Notes: generated by a model not told the origin, from the letters alone. DNA of 64,000 nt from an uncultured Clostridia bacterium (GCA_949286725.1 CASECZ010000003.1:99208-163207); one strand, 5' to 3'. Numbered from the stretch's first letter, positions 1-10,033 are shown. Made by a program: numbers and translations.

Positions 1-1
1 C

Positions 2-880
2 GCGTTGCTGACCAACGATATCCGCGGTATGCGCGACGGTCAGGTGCGGTATTCGTTGCTGCCCAACGAACGCGGCGGCGCTGTCGACGACGTGCTTGTG
101 TACCGCGAGAACGGGGAGTGTTTCTGGCTGGTCGTAAACGGCGCCAACGTCGCAAAGGACGCCGCGTGGGTGCGTGAACACATCGCAAAGGACGGCGTGC
201 AATTTTACGACAGGTCGGACGATTTTTCGCAGATAGCTTTGCAGGGTCCCGCGTCCGAAAAGATATTGAGCGGACTGGTCGGAGAAGAGGGCATACCGCG
301 CGGATACTACACTTTTCTGCCCGAAGTGAAAATGCGCAATTTCGTCGTGTGCGTGTCGCGCACGGGTTACACGGGTGAGGACGGCTTTGAAATCTACTGT
401 ATGAACGCGGTTGCCGAGCAGGTTTACGACCTTCTGCTCGAAGCGGGCGAGCCTTACGGGCTCATACCTTGCGGGCTGGGTGCCCGCGACACTCTGCGTC
501 TTGAAGCGGGTATGCCTCTTTACGGGCACGAACTCGCCGAGGATATTCCCGTCGACGAAACGGGGCTCGGGTTTGCAATCAAACTCGGCAAAGAGGATTT
601 CGTGGGCAAAGCCGCCATTCAGGCGCACACCCCCGAATACGCGCGTATCGGCGCGAAAGTGCGCGAACGCGGCATAGTGCGCGAACACTGCGACATCTAT
701 TGCGGGGACGAACTCGTGGGGGTGTCCACCTCGGGCACGCATTCGCCCACGCTGGGATACGGCATCTGTATGTTGCGCGTCAAACGTGCGTACGTCGGTG
801 CCGAACTCACGGCGGACGTGCGCGGCAGAAGAATCGCGCTCGACGTTGTGCCGCTGCCGTTTTACAAACGCGCGAAATGA
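2..880 (+). CDS. gcvT: Glycine cleavage system T protein (aminomethyltransferase), 5' partial
   Basis: The reading frame is open to the left edge, so the N-terminus lies outside the window; about 292 residues are visible of a family usually near 360. GcvT takes the aminomethyl group from the lipoyl arm of GcvH and passes it to tetrahydrofolate, releasing ammonia. Visible family features are the LLTNDI start of the folate-binding region, the GGAVDDVLVYR stretch, SRTGYTGEDGFEIYC and the GLGARDTLRLEAGMPLYGHE block, followed by the C-terminal beta-barrel. It is the first visible gene of the order T-H-PA-PB, with 82 bp before gcvH. Any glycine riboswitch would lie upstream of the window. Confidence 0.96.
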   Translation, partial: ALLTNDIRGMRDGQVRYSLLPNERGGAVDDVLVYRENGECFWLVVNGANVAKDAAWVREHIAKDGVQFYDRSDDFSQIALQGPASEKILSGLVGEEGIPRGYYTFLPEVKMRNFVVCVSRTGYTGEDGFEIYCMNAVAEQVYDLLLEAGEPYGLIPCGLGARDTLRLEAGMPLYGHELAEDIPVDETGLGFAIKLGKEDFVGKAAIQAHTPEYARIGAKVRERGIVREHCDIYCGDELVGVSTSGTHSPTLGYGICMLRVKRAYVGAELTADVRGRRIALDVVPLPFYKRAK

Positions 881-962
881 CGACGACGTCGCGGTCATCG
901 CGACGGCGCAAATCGGAAACTTCGCGGGAGACCGCGGTTTATAAAGGTACGAGGAGAATTTT

Positions 963-1313
963 ATGAAACAGTACACCAAAACGCACGAATGGGTAGAAGT
1001 CAAGGACGGAGTCGCATACGTCGGCATAAGCGCATACGCCGCCGAAGAACTGGGCGAGGTGGTCTACGTCGACCTTCCCGAAGAGGGACAGAGCGTGACC
1101 GCGGGCGAACCGTTGTGCGAAATCGAGTCCGTCAAAGCGGTGGCGGAAGTCAATTCACCCGTCAACGGCAAAGTTGTCAAAGTCAACGACGCGCTCGCCG
1201 ACGCACCCGAAACGCTCAACGGCGACGACGAAGCGTGGATTTGCGCGGTCGAGTTCGACTCTCTCGCCGACGACCTTATGGACGAGGCGACGTACAAAGC
1301 CTCTTTGGAGTGA
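963..1313 (+). CDS. gcvH: Glycine cleavage system H protein
   Basis: 116-residue lipoyl carrier of the glycine cleavage complex. The ESVKAVAEV motif gives the lipoylated lysine as K58. It shuttles the aminomethyl intermediate from the P protein to the T protein. A GAGGAG ribosome site stands just before the ATG. It is slightly shorter than the usual 125-130 residues, but start (MKQYTKTHEWV) and end are both typical. The stop codon is two bases from the gcvPA start, so the genes are tightly coupled. Confidence 0.97.
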   Translation: MKQYTKTHEWVEVKDGVAYVGISAYAAEELGEVVYVDLPEEGQSVTAGEPLCEIESVKAVAEVNSPVNGKVVKVNDALADAPETLNGDDEAWICAVEFDSLADDLMDEATYKASLE

Positions 1314-1315
1314 TT

Positions 1316-2623
1316 ATGTCCGATTATCTTTCCATCACGCCCGAAGAACGCGAACAAATGTTGTCCGTTCTGGGTATTAATGACGTTTCGGAGTTGTACG
1401 CGGATATCCCGAAGTCGCTCCGCAAGCGCAAAGTAACCCTGTCGGCAGGGAGGTCGCAGCAGGAAGCCTACGATATTTTTGCGGCGTTTGCGGCACAGAA
1501 CAAAACCTACGACAGCGTCTTTCTCGGCGCGGGCAGTTACCGCCACTTCATACCCTCGGTGGTAAAGAGCCTTACTTCGCGCGAGGAATTCGTCACGGCA
1601 TACACGCCCTATCAGGCGGAAATGTCGCAGGGCATTCTGCAAGCCGTGTTCGAGTATCAGACTATGATATGCAACCTCACGGGTATGGACGTCAGCAACG
1701 CGTCGCACTATTCGGGCGCGACGGCGGCGGCGGAAGCCTGCATTATGTGCAGCGACAAATCCAGAAAGGTTGTGACCTTCGACAATATCAACCCCGACAC
1801 GCTCGACACTCTCAGAACCTATCTCGGCGCTCGCGCCGTCGAACTCGCGGTGCTGCCCGCAGTCGGCGGACACGCCGTGTTGCCCGAAGAGGGCGTGGGC
1901 ACCGCGACGGTGTACTTCGAGTCGCCCAACTACTACGGATTGCTCGAAGACGGCGCGGCTGTCTGCGAGGGTGTGAAAAGCACGGGCGGCAAAATCGTCA
2001 TGGGGTGCAACCCGCTATCGCTCGCGCTGTTCAAATCGCCCGGCGAACTGGGCGCGGACGTTGCGGTGGGCGACGGACAGCCTTTCGGCATGCCGATGAG
2101 TTTCGGCGGACCGTACCTCGGGTATATGGCGGCGAAGAAGGAGTATATGCGCAAACTTCCCGGCAGAATCGTGGGAGAGACCACGGACGCCGACGGCAAC
2201 CGCGCTTTCGTGCTTACGTTGCAGGCGAGGGAACAGCATATCCGCCGCGAGAAGGCGACTTCCAACATATGTTCCAATCAGGCGTTGTGCGCGCTGACCG
2301 CCGCGGTCTATCTCTCCTCGATGGGGAAGGAAGGCGTACGCGAAGTGGCTTCGACCTGCGCTTCCAACGCGCATTATCTTGCGGGGGAACTCGTGCGGGT
2401 CGGTGCGAAACTGTTTTACGAAGGGGAGTTTTTCCACGAGTTCGTAACGGTCACGCCGCACAAGGCGAGCGCGATAATTCGCGCTTTGGACAGACAGAAC
2501 ATACTCGGCGGGCTTGCACTCGACGCGCACAGAATTCTGTGGTGCTGCACCGAGATGAACAAAAAAGCCGATATGGACAAAGTGGTAAAGACGGTGGAGG
2601 GTGCTTATGCAGACGGTATTTGA
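1316..2623 (+). CDS. gcvPA: Glycine dehydrogenase (decarboxylating) subunit 1
   Basis: 435 residues, the N-terminal half of the split P protein, which decarboxylates glycine and loads GcvH. The frame is open further upstream, but the ATG at 1316 (MSDYLSITPEEREQML) is the family start and follows the gcvH stop directly. Typical blocks are FLGAGSYRHFIPSVV, YTPYQAEMSQGILQAVFEYQ and SNICSNQALCAL. The P protein is a two-subunit type, as usual in Firmicutes. Its 3' end overlaps gcvPB by 17 bases. Confidence 0.96.
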   Translation: MSDYLSITPEEREQMLSVLGINDVSELYADIPKSLRKRKVTLSAGRSQQEAYDIFAAFAAQNKTYDSVFLGAGSYRHFIPSVVKSLTSREEFVTAYTPYQAEMSQGILQAVFEYQTMICNLTGMDVSNASHYSGATAAAEACIMCSDKSRKVVTFDNINPDTLDTLRTYLGARAVELAVLPAVGGHAVLPEEGVGTATVYFESPNYYGLLEDGAAVCEGVKSTGGKIVMGCNPLSLALFKSPGELGADVAVGDGQPFGMPMSFGGPYLGYMAAKKEYMRKLPGRIVGETTDADGNRAFVLTLQAREQHIRREKATSNICSNQALCALTAAVYLSSMGKEGVREVASTCASNAHYLAGELVRVGAKLFYEGEFFHEFVTVTPHKASAIIRALDRQNILGGLALDAHRILWCCTEMNKKADMDKVVKTVEGAYADGI

Positions 2624-4028
2624 GAAGTCCGTAAAGGGCAAACGCGGCGTGACGATTGCCCCCGCCGAAGTCGAAAAGTACGATTTCAACGAAAAATATC
2701 TGCGTGACGAGCTCGTGCTGCCCGAACTTGCCGAGGTGGACGTGGTGCGTCATTACACCGCGCTTTCCAAGCGTGCTTTCGGCGTGGACGACGGGTTCTA
2801 TCCGCTGGGTTCGTGTACGATGAAATACAACCCCAAACTGCACGAGGAAATCGCCGCGATGAAGGGCTTTGCCGACGCGCATCCGTTGACGCGAGCCGAC
2901 AAAGTGCAGGGTTCACTTGCCGTTATCGACACTTTAAGTGCCTATCTTGCAGGTATAACGGGTATGGACGCCGTCACTCTGCAGCCTTGTGCGGGCGCGC
3001 ACGGCGAATATACCGCGTTGCTTCTGGTCGCCGCATATCATAAGAGCAGAGGACAGTCGGGCAGGAACAAAATCATCGTTCCCGACAGTGCGCACGGCAC
3101 AAATCCCGCGTCTGCCGCAATGGCGGGTTTCGAGGTGGTGTCGGTGAAATCCGACGCGGACAAGGGCGTCGACATCGAGGACCTCAAACGCGTGGTCGGC
3201 GACGATACCGCGGCACTCATGCTCACCAACCCCACGACGCTCGGACTGTTCGAAAAGAATATCATCGAGATTGCCGAAATCGTCCACAACGCGGGTGGTC
3301 TCATGTACTACGACGGAGCCAACCTCAATGCGGTTATGGGCGTGGTGCGTCCCGGCGATATGGGGTTCGACCTCGTGCACCTAAACCTGCACAAGACGTT
3401 TTCCACCCCGCACGGCGGCGGCGGTCCCGGTTCGGGTCCCGTCGGGTGCAAGGCTCCTCTTGCCAAGTTCCTGCCCAATCCCCGCGTCATACGCACCGAC
3501 AAGGGCTTCCGTTACGGCACGGGCAAGAACTCCGTCGGCAAGGTGAGTTCTTTCTACGGCAATTTCGGCGTCTACGTCAAGGCGCTTGCGTACATAGTCA
3601 CGCTGGGCGGCGTGGGACTGCGCGCGTCGGCGGAAACGGCGGTGCTCAACGCGAACTATCTGCGTGAGAAAATCGCGTGTTTCTATCCCGCCGACAACGA
3701 CAGACCCTGCATGCACGAGTTCGTGTTGTCGATGAAGAAACTCAAAGACGAAACGGGAGTGTCGGCAATCGACGTCGCAAAGGCGATGATAGACGAGGGC
3801 ATACATCCGCCGACGATGTATTTCCCGCTCATAGTCGAAGAAGCGCTTATGTTCGAGCCCACCGAGACGGAGAGCAAGGAGACGCTCGACCACGTGGCGG
3901 ACGTGCTCCGTGGAATAATCGAAAGGGCGTACACCGACCCCGAAAGTCTGCATTCCGCGCCGCACAATGCCGCAATCCGTCGCCCTGACGAAGTGAAGGC
4001 GGCGAGAAATCCCGTCGTGAGGGAATAA
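2607..4028 (+). CDS. gcvPB: Glycine dehydrogenase (decarboxylating) subunit 2
   Basis: 473 residues, the PLP-binding half of the P protein. The Schiff-base lysine is K263 in the motif HLNLHKTFSTPHGGGG. ATG at 2607 is preferred over GTG at 2601 because GGAGG at 2596-2600 is six bases upstream of it. The start overlaps the gcvPA end, as expected for equimolar subunits. No clear terminator follows; a separate promoter for the next gene begins at 4065. Confidence 0.96.
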   Translation: MQTVFEKSVKGKRGVTIAPAEVEKYDFNEKYLRDELVLPELAEVDVVRHYTALSKRAFGVDDGFYPLGSCTMKYNPKLHEEIAAMKGFADAHPLTRADKVQGSLAVIDTLSAYLAGITGMDAVTLQPCAGAHGEYTALLLVAAYHKSRGQSGRNKIIVPDSAHGTNPASAAMAGFEVVSVKSDADKGVDIEDLKRVVGDDTAALMLTNPTTLGLFEKNIIEIAEIVHNAGGLMYYDGANLNAVMGVVRPGDMGFDLVHLNLHKTFSTPHGGGGPGSGPVGCKAPLAKFLPNPRVIRTDKGFRYGTGKNSVGKVSSFYGNFGVYVKALAYIVTLGGVGLRASAETAVLNANYLREKIACFYPADNDRPCMHEFVLSMKKLKDETGVSAIDVAKAMIDEGIHPPTMYFPLIVEEALMFEPTETESKETLDHVADVLRGIIERAYTDPESLHSAPHNAAIRRPDEVKAARNPVVRE

Positions 4029-4064
4029 ATCCGTCGGGAGCAACGCCGTCGCACATTTTGAATA

Positions 4065-4093
4065 TTTACATTTGCGGGGCGGTATGATATACT
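4065..4093 (+). promoter_or_regulatory. Sigma-A type promoter for the 4126 gene
   Basis: TTTACA at 4065-4070 and TATACT at 4088-4093, separated by exactly 17 bp, 33 bp upstream of the start codon at 4126. Confidence 0.7.
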
Positions 4094-4125
4094 GATTAAG
4101 GAAAATAAATGCTGGGAGGCTTGTT

Positions 4126-4362
4126 ATGGCAAAAAGCAAAGGCAAGGCAAAAAAAGACTATTTCGGTTTACCGTATATAGTCAGCGTTATTTTGGCGATT
4201 ATTCCCGTTACGGCGTGGTTGCTGGGTGCGATTACCCGTCTCAGCGAGGGTAAAATTCTTGCGGGTATCATTCGTCTGCTCGGCTTCGGCCTCATTCTCT
4301 GGATTGTCGACCTCATTCTGATGATAATCAGCAAACACATTCTCCGTTTGCTCCCCATCTGA
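4126..4362 (+). CDS. Small membrane protein, unknown function
   Basis: 78 residues with a lysine-rich N-terminus (MAKSKGKAKKDYFG), then two hydrophobic segments at about 14-36 and 45-70. A GGGAGG site lies seven bases before the ATG, and a good promoter is directly upstream. I recognise no family. It overlaps the next small gene by one base, so the two are probably translated together. Confidence 0.6.
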   Translation: MAKSKGKAKKDYFGLPYIVSVILAIIPVTAWLLGAITRLSEGKILAGIIRLLGFGLILWIVDLILMIISKHILRLLPI

Positions 4363-4553
4363 TGGAAGTATTCTTCAACGGCAGTGCAAAATTCAACGAA
4401 AAGAAGCAGGCTCTCGACGAGCTTGCTTTTTGTCATTATCCCGTTTGCGTGAACTCGGAAAAAGGCGAGGCGTCGTTCGCGTCGTTCGACGAGGCGAAGG
4501 AATACGTCGAAAGCCTGTTTTCCGACGGACCGCAGGACGCGACGATACAATGA
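4362..4553 (+). CDS. Small hypothetical protein
   Basis: 63-residue acidic soluble protein that starts on the TGATG overlap with the preceding membrane protein, and ends nine bases before an intrinsic terminator. Two-gene unit with its own promoter and terminator supports it being real. No recognised domain; it contains a Phe-Asp-Glu-Ala-Lys-Glu-Tyr helix near the C-terminus. Confidence 0.5.
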   Translation: MEVFFNGSAKFNEKKQALDELAFCHYPVCVNSEKGEASFASFDEAKEYVESLFSDGPQDATIQ

Positions 4554-4561
4554 CGATAAAG

Positions 4562-4590
4562 AAACCGCGCAAGCGGTTTTTTGTTGTTTT
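4562..4590 (+). terminator. Intrinsic terminator after the small gene pair
   Basis: Seven-bp stem AAACCGC/GCGGTTT with a GCAA loop and a T-rich tail to about 4590. Confidence 0.85.
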
Positions 4591-4674
4591 TAATGTTATT
4601 TAAGGTTGACGGGCTATAATCGCTATTTGTGATTGTAAGACGAAACAAATCGGAAATTTACATCCCGTTTCGGG

Positions 4675-4703
4675 TTGACATTAAAATTTTGTCAACATAT
4701 AAT
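4675..4703 (+). promoter_or_regulatory. Promoter with embedded palindromic operator for the ABC exporter operon
   Basis: TTGACA at 4675-4680 and TATAAT at 4698-4703 with a 17-bp spacer: a consensus promoter. TTGACA at 4675-4680 and TGTCAA at 4690-4695 form an inverted repeat reaching from the -35 box to the spacer, which looks like a repressor site of MarR/TetR type. The regulator is not visible nearby. Confidence 0.75.
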
Positions 4704-4784
4704 GCAATCATATTGGATAGGGAATAATTTTTGCACGGCGCGCGCGTGTCCGCGTGATAAGCGCGTCGCTTTTACGGAGAGAAT

Positions 4785-6614
4785 ATGTCAAAGCAAAAAA
4801 CCGAAAAAAAGAGGGGGGCGATGGGCTCGCTTATCGGCTGTATAGGCGAGTATAAAGTTCCTTCGGCGTTAACTTCCGTATTTGTTGTTTTCGAAGTCGT
4901 ACTTGAAGTGCTGATACCCCTCATTATGATGCAAATCATAGACGTCGGACTGGAAGGGACTGCGCCTTACACGTTCTCGTTGCAGCTGGGAAGTTCCGTT
5001 ACGCCGATATTCACAATCGACAATCAGACCTATTTTATTGTCGCGTGCGGCGGGCTTATGATACTGATGGCGTTGCTTTCACTGTTGTTCGGCGTGTTGT
5101 CGGGTAGGTTTGCGGCGTTCTCGGCAACGGGTTTCGGCATGAACGTGCGCCGCAAGATTTATTACAAGGTTCAGGAATTCAGTTTCGCCAACCTCGACCA
5201 TTTCAATACAGCGAGTCTTGTCACGCGTCTGACCACGGATATCAACAACGTGCAGATGTCGTATATGATGGTAATCCGCGTGCTCGTTCGTGCTCCCGTA
5301 ATGCTTATAATGGCACTTGCAATGGCGATTTCCATCAGCCCGCAACTGGCGATAGTGTTTGCCGTCGCCTTGCCGTTTATCGTCGTGTGCCTCGGTGTGG
5401 GCATAGTCGTCGTCTTCCCGCGTTTTACCAAAATGTTGCATAAATACGACGATATGAACGAAAGCACGCAGGAAAACCTCACGGGTATCCGCACCGTCAA
5501 GACTTTCGTCCGCGAGGAGTACGAAACCGAGAAATTCAAGTCGGTCAGCTCCATTGTCCAGAAACTGCAGTTTTCGGCGGAAAAAATGCTGGTCATTGCA
5601 ATGCCCATAATGCAGGCGGTTGCGTTCGGCTGCATTGTCGCGGTCGTATGGTTCGGCGGCAACCGCATTATTGCGGGCAGCATGTCCGCAGGCGAATTCA
5701 CTGCATTCATCAACTATATAATGCAGATACTGATGTCGCTCGCTATGGTGGCAATAGTGTTCGTTATGCTTGTTATGTCCCGCGCGTCCGCAGGACGTAT
5801 CGCCGAAGTATTCAACGAAAAACTGGATATCGAGGACAATCCCAATCCCACCGCCGACGCCGTCGCGGACGGCAGCGTGGATTTCGAAAACGTGGATTTC
5901 TCGTACAGCAAGAATCCGGACGTGCTCAACCTCGAAAATATCAATCTTCATATAAAATCCGGCGAAGTCATCGGCATAATCGGCGGCACGGGCTCGGCAA
6001 AAACCACGCTCGTTCAACTGATACCGCGACTTTACGACGTTTACGAAGGCTCGGTCAAAGTCGGGGGCGTGGACGTCAGGAACTACCGTCTCGACGACCT
6101 GCGCAATGCCGTCGGTATGGTGTTGCAGAAAAACGTCCTTTTCTCGGGTACTATCAAGGAAAATCTGAAATGGGGCAATCCCAACGCCACGGACGAGCAA
6201 ATCGAGCACGCCGCAAAAGTCGCGCAGGCACACGACTTTGTTATGAGTTTCCCCGACGGCTACGAAACCGACCTCGGACAGGGAGGCGTCAACGTGTCGG
6301 GCGGTCAGAAACAGCGTCTGTGCATTGCACGCGCATTGCTCAAAAACCCCAAGATTATGATACTCGACGATTCGACGTCCGCCGTCGATACCGCCACCGA
6401 CGCTTCGATAAGGCAGAACCTGAAAGAAGAGTTCGAGGGTACTACGGTCATCATAATCGCGCAGCGTATCAGTTCGGTGCAGAACTCAGACAGAATCATA
6501 GTTATGGACAACGGCAAAATAGACGCCATCGGCACCCACGAAGAATTGCTGGCTACCAATCAAATTTATCAGGATGTGTTCAATTCCCAGCAGAAGGGGG
6601 CGGACAATGAGTAA
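4785..6614 (+). CDS. ABC exporter half-transporter with degenerate ATP site
   Basis: 609 residues: an N-terminal exporter transmembrane domain (about 20-330) fused to a nucleotide-binding domain. The ATP site is degenerate: Walker A is GGTGSAKT (400-407) with Ala405 where Gly is usual, Walker B ends in Asp-Asp with D529 in place of the catalytic Glu, and the switch His is Gln560. Its signature (VSGGQ) is canonical. This is the pattern of the non-catalytic half of heterodimeric exporters such as BmrCD and TM287/288. It overlaps the partner gene by eight bases. Substrate unknown; drug or lipid export is an inference. Confidence 0.93.
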   Translation: MSKQKTEKKRGAMGSLIGCIGEYKVPSALTSVFVVFEVVLEVLIPLIMMQIIDVGLEGTAPYTFSLQLGSSVTPIFTIDNQTYFIVACGGLMILMALLSLLFGVLSGRFAAFSATGFGMNVRRKIYYKVQEFSFANLDHFNTASLVTRLTTDINNVQMSYMMVIRVLVRAPVMLIMALAMAISISPQLAIVFAVALPFIVVCLGVGIVVVFPRFTKMLHKYDDMNESTQENLTGIRTVKTFVREEYETEKFKSVSSIVQKLQFSAEKMLVIAMPIMQAVAFGCIVAVVWFGGNRIIAGSMSAGEFTAFINYIMQILMSLAMVAIVFVMLVMSRASAGRIAEVFNEKLDIEDNPNPTADAVADGSVDFENVDFSYSKNPDVLNLENINLHIKSGEVIGIIGGTGSAKTTLVQLIPRLYDVYEGSVKVGGVDVRNYRLDDLRNAVGMVLQKNVLFSGTIKENLKWGNPNATDEQIEHAAKVAQAHDFVMSFPDGYETDLGQGGVNVSGGQKQRLCIARALLKNPKIMILDDSTSAVDTATDASIRQNLKEEFEGTTVIIIAQRISSVQNSDRIIVMDNGKIDAIGTHEELLATNQIYQDVFNSQQKGADNE

Positions 6615-8547
6615 GAAAAACGCTACTTCCGAAAAATCCAGAAGCAAAACCGCGGCGAGATACGGCGGCGGCAAGAAATTCACGGCGCAACACCCGATGA
6701 TGACTTTCAAGCGTATTCTGACTTATTTCAGACCCTTCAAAGTCAAGCTGATTTTCGCGGCGATATGCCTGTTGCTCAACGTCGGTTGCACGGTCAGCGG
6801 CACGTTTATGCTGTCTGTCGTAGTGGACAGCTACATTTTGCCGCTTGCGCAAGGAGACCCTTCCGTCACCATCTCGCAGTTTGCCGCTATGGTGGGCATT
6901 ATGGCGATGTTGTACGGCATAGGCGTCATAATGCAGTACACCTACAACTGGATTATCGTCAATATGACGACCAAAATCCAGAAGAACGTCCGTGACGAGA
7001 TGTTCACCAAAATGGAGCGTCTGCCCATACGTTTCTTCGACACTCACGCCAACGGCGACATAATGAGTTGCTACACCAACGACGCCGACACCCTGCGCGA
7101 ACTGCTCGCGAACGGCATTCCGTATCTCATTTCCAACGGACTTACGGTGCTCGGCATATTCATCGCGATGATGGTCATCAGCCCCTTGCTCACGCTGTTC
7201 ATCATCGTCATGCTGATAATAATGTTCATCATCGTCAAGTACATCGGCGGCAAGAGCGGCAAGCACTTCGTCAGGCAACAGCGTGCGGTCGGCGTGCTCG
7301 ACGGTTACGTAGAAGAGCACATCGAAGGTATGCGCGTCGTCAAGGTGTTCTGCCACGAGAACGCCGAAAAAGCCGCCTTCGACGAAATCAACGGCGAACT
7401 CCGTTTTGCCGCTCGCAAGGCGCACACCTACGCAAACGTGCTGATGCCGATACTCGGCAACCTCGGCTATATCAACTACGCCATAACCGCAATCGCGGGG
7501 ACGCTTTTTGCGGCTACGGGCTTCGGCGGCATGACTTTCGGCGGATTGGTATCCTTCCTGCAATTCTCGCGACAGTTCAGCGCGCCGATAGGGCAGATGT
7601 CCCAGCAGATGAACAGCATCCTGATGGCACTCGCAGGCGCCGAACGTATATTCGCGCTCATCGACGCCGAACCCGAACAGGATGAAGGATACGTCACCCT
7701 CGTCAACGCCACCGAGGACGAAAACGGCAATATCATCGAGTCCGACGACTACACGGGCAAGTGGGCGTGGAAGCACTTCCACAAAGCCCTCGGCACCACG
7801 ACTTACGTCAAATGGACGGGCGAGGTCGAGTTTGAAAACGTCACTTTCGGATACGTTCCCGAAAAGACGGTGCTCAAAAACATCAACCTGATTGCACATC
7901 CGGGACAGAAGGTCGCGCTTGTCGGCTCCACGGGCGCGGGCAAGACCACGATAACCAACCTTATCAACCGCTTCTACGACGTCGAAATCGGCAAAATCCG
8001 TTACGACAAAATCAATATCCAGAAGATAAAGAAAGACGACCTGCGTCGTTCGCTCGGCATGGTTTTGCAGGATACGCACCTCTTCACGGGTACCGTGCGC
8101 GACAACATCCGCTTCGGCAAACTCAACGCCACGGACGAAGAGGTCGAAGCGGCGGCAAAACTCGCAAACGCCGATTACTTTATCCGCCATTTGCCGCAGG
8201 GTTACGACACTATGCTGTCGGGCGACGGCGCCAATCTGTCGCAGGGTCAGCGTCAGTTGTTGTCCATCGCGCGTGCGGCGGTCGCCAACCCGCCCGTGCT
8301 CATTCTCGACGAGGCGACGTCCTCAATCGATACCCGCACCGAAAAACTCATCGAGGAGGGTATGGACAGCCTTATGAAGGGCAGAACGGTGTTCATCATC
8401 GCGCACCGCCTGTCCACGGTCAGGAACTCCGACATCATTCTCGTTATGGAGAACGGCGAAATCATAGAACGGGGCAATCACGACGAACTCATTGCCCAGA
8501 AAGGCAAATACTATCAGCTTTATACCGGCGCGTTCGAACTCGAATAA
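6607..8547 (+). CDS. ABC exporter half-transporter with canonical ATP site
   Basis: 646 residues, partner of the preceding gene. The start MSKKNATSEK at 6607 follows an AAGGGGG site; the frame is open 33 bases further upstream inside the first gene. Exporter transmembrane domain, then a nucleotide-binding domain with canonical Walker A GSTGAGKT (440-447), catalytic Glu569 and switch His600. Its signature is altered to LSQGQ (544-548); that signature faces the degenerate site of the partner, so the two changes fit one asymmetric heterodimer with one working ATP site. A strong terminator follows. Confidence 0.94.
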   Translation: MSKKNATSEKSRSKTAARYGGGKKFTAQHPMMTFKRILTYFRPFKVKLIFAAICLLLNVGCTVSGTFMLSVVVDSYILPLAQGDPSVTISQFAAMVGIMAMLYGIGVIMQYTYNWIIVNMTTKIQKNVRDEMFTKMERLPIRFFDTHANGDIMSCYTNDADTLRELLANGIPYLISNGLTVLGIFIAMMVISPLLTLFIIVMLIIMFIIVKYIGGKSGKHFVRQQRAVGVLDGYVEEHIEGMRVVKVFCHENAEKAAFDEINGELRFAARKAHTYANVLMPILGNLGYINYAITAIAGTLFAATGFGGMTFGGLVSFLQFSRQFSAPIGQMSQQMNSILMALAGAERIFALIDAEPEQDEGYVTLVNATEDENGNIIESDDYTGKWAWKHFHKALGTTTYVKWTGEVEFENVTFGYVPEKTVLKNINLIAHPGQKVALVGSTGAGKTTITNLINRFYDVEIGKIRYDKINIQKIKKDDLRRSLGMVLQDTHLFTGTVRDNIRFGKLNATDEEVEAAAKLANADYFIRHLPQGYDTMLSGDGANLSQGQRQLLSIARAAVANPPVLILDEATSSIDTRTEKLIEEGMDSLMKGRTVFIIAHRLSTVRNSDIILVMENGEIIERGNHDELIAQKGKYYQLYTGAFELE

Positions 8548-8579
8548 ACCGCACGGCAAAAGCCGCATTGCAGAATGCA

Positions 8580-8609
8580 GACACCCGCGGAATCCGCGGG
8601 TGTCTTTTT
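8580..8609 (+). terminator. Intrinsic terminator of the ABC exporter operon
   Basis: Perfect 11-bp stem (8580-8590 with 8594-8604), three-base loop, then five T. Confidence 0.93.
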
Positions 8610-8677
8610 ACGGGTGGCATATTGCAGGCTCGCCGCAAAAGTCTTTTTGCTTGCAAAAGAGTTTGTCCGCAGCGGTT

Positions 8678-8848
8678 TCAGCGGTCGGATACGCGACCGA
8701 TGAGTTCGTCGATGGATACTCCCGACGCGTCGGCAAGACGCCGACAATCGCGCACGTGCGGGATATTTACGATGTTTTTTCGGTAGCTTTTCTCCGCGTA
8801 CGTAACGCCTATGCGGGAAGCAAGTTTCTTTTGCGAAAGATTCTGCAT
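8678..8848 (-). pseudogene. XRE-family HTH protein, short or decayed
   Basis: Reading from the ATG at 8848 gives 56 residues that form most of a Cro/CI-type helix-turn-helix: MQNLSQKKLASRIGVT, then DCRRLADASGVSIDELIG, ending at TGA 8678-8680. The first helix expected for this fold is missing in frame, but a sequence resembling it (LRTLAEKIAVGEL) is readable in another frame just upstream, at about 8855-8895. That suggests a frameshifted gene. It lies downstream of the guaA terminator with about 50 bp of space and no evident promoter or good ribosome site. A short functional repressor is the alternative. Confidence 0.5.
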
Positions 8849-8900
8849 AATTCGCCGACGGCAATTTTTTCCGCAAGAGTCCGCAAGGGCTCTTTTGTTG

Positions 8901-8927
8901 AAAAAATCACCGTTTGCACGGTGATTT
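8901..8927 (-). terminator. Intrinsic terminator of guaA
   Basis: Ten-bp stem (8904-8913 with 8918-8927), four-base loop, and a run of T on the minus strand. Confidence 0.88.
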
Positions 8928-8945
8928 CGTTTCCTATCGGGGATA

Positions 8946-9899
<954 letters not shown>

Positions 9900-9958
9900 A
9901 CCAATCTCCTTTTCGATGAATACCGCCGCGGAAAAGCCCCGCGACTTCAACGGAAAAT

Positions 9959-9987
9959 ATTATACAATATTTTTTTTTGCAAAACAA
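9959..9987 (-). promoter_or_regulatory. Promoter of guaA
   Basis: Minus strand TTGTTT (9982-9987), 17-bp spacer, TATAAT (9959-9964). No purine riboswitch core is evident in the roughly 55-nt leader. Confidence 0.6.
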
Positions 9988-10033
9988 CAATCTGACGCTT
10001 GCATATGCAAATTTTTTCGCGCGAGGAACAAAT

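Noticed and set aside
4577..4620. A fifth possible hexamer array (TTTTTT, TTTTAA, TTTAAG) with TATAAT 38 bp later
   Set aside because: Most of it is the T-tail of the terminator at 4562-4590, the fourth hexamer is absent, and a consensus promoter lies just downstream at 4675.
4785..6614. Inactive ABC subunit as a pseudogene
   Set aside because: The degenerate motifs are the regular pattern of heterodimeric exporters, and the frame is intact and overlaps its partner.
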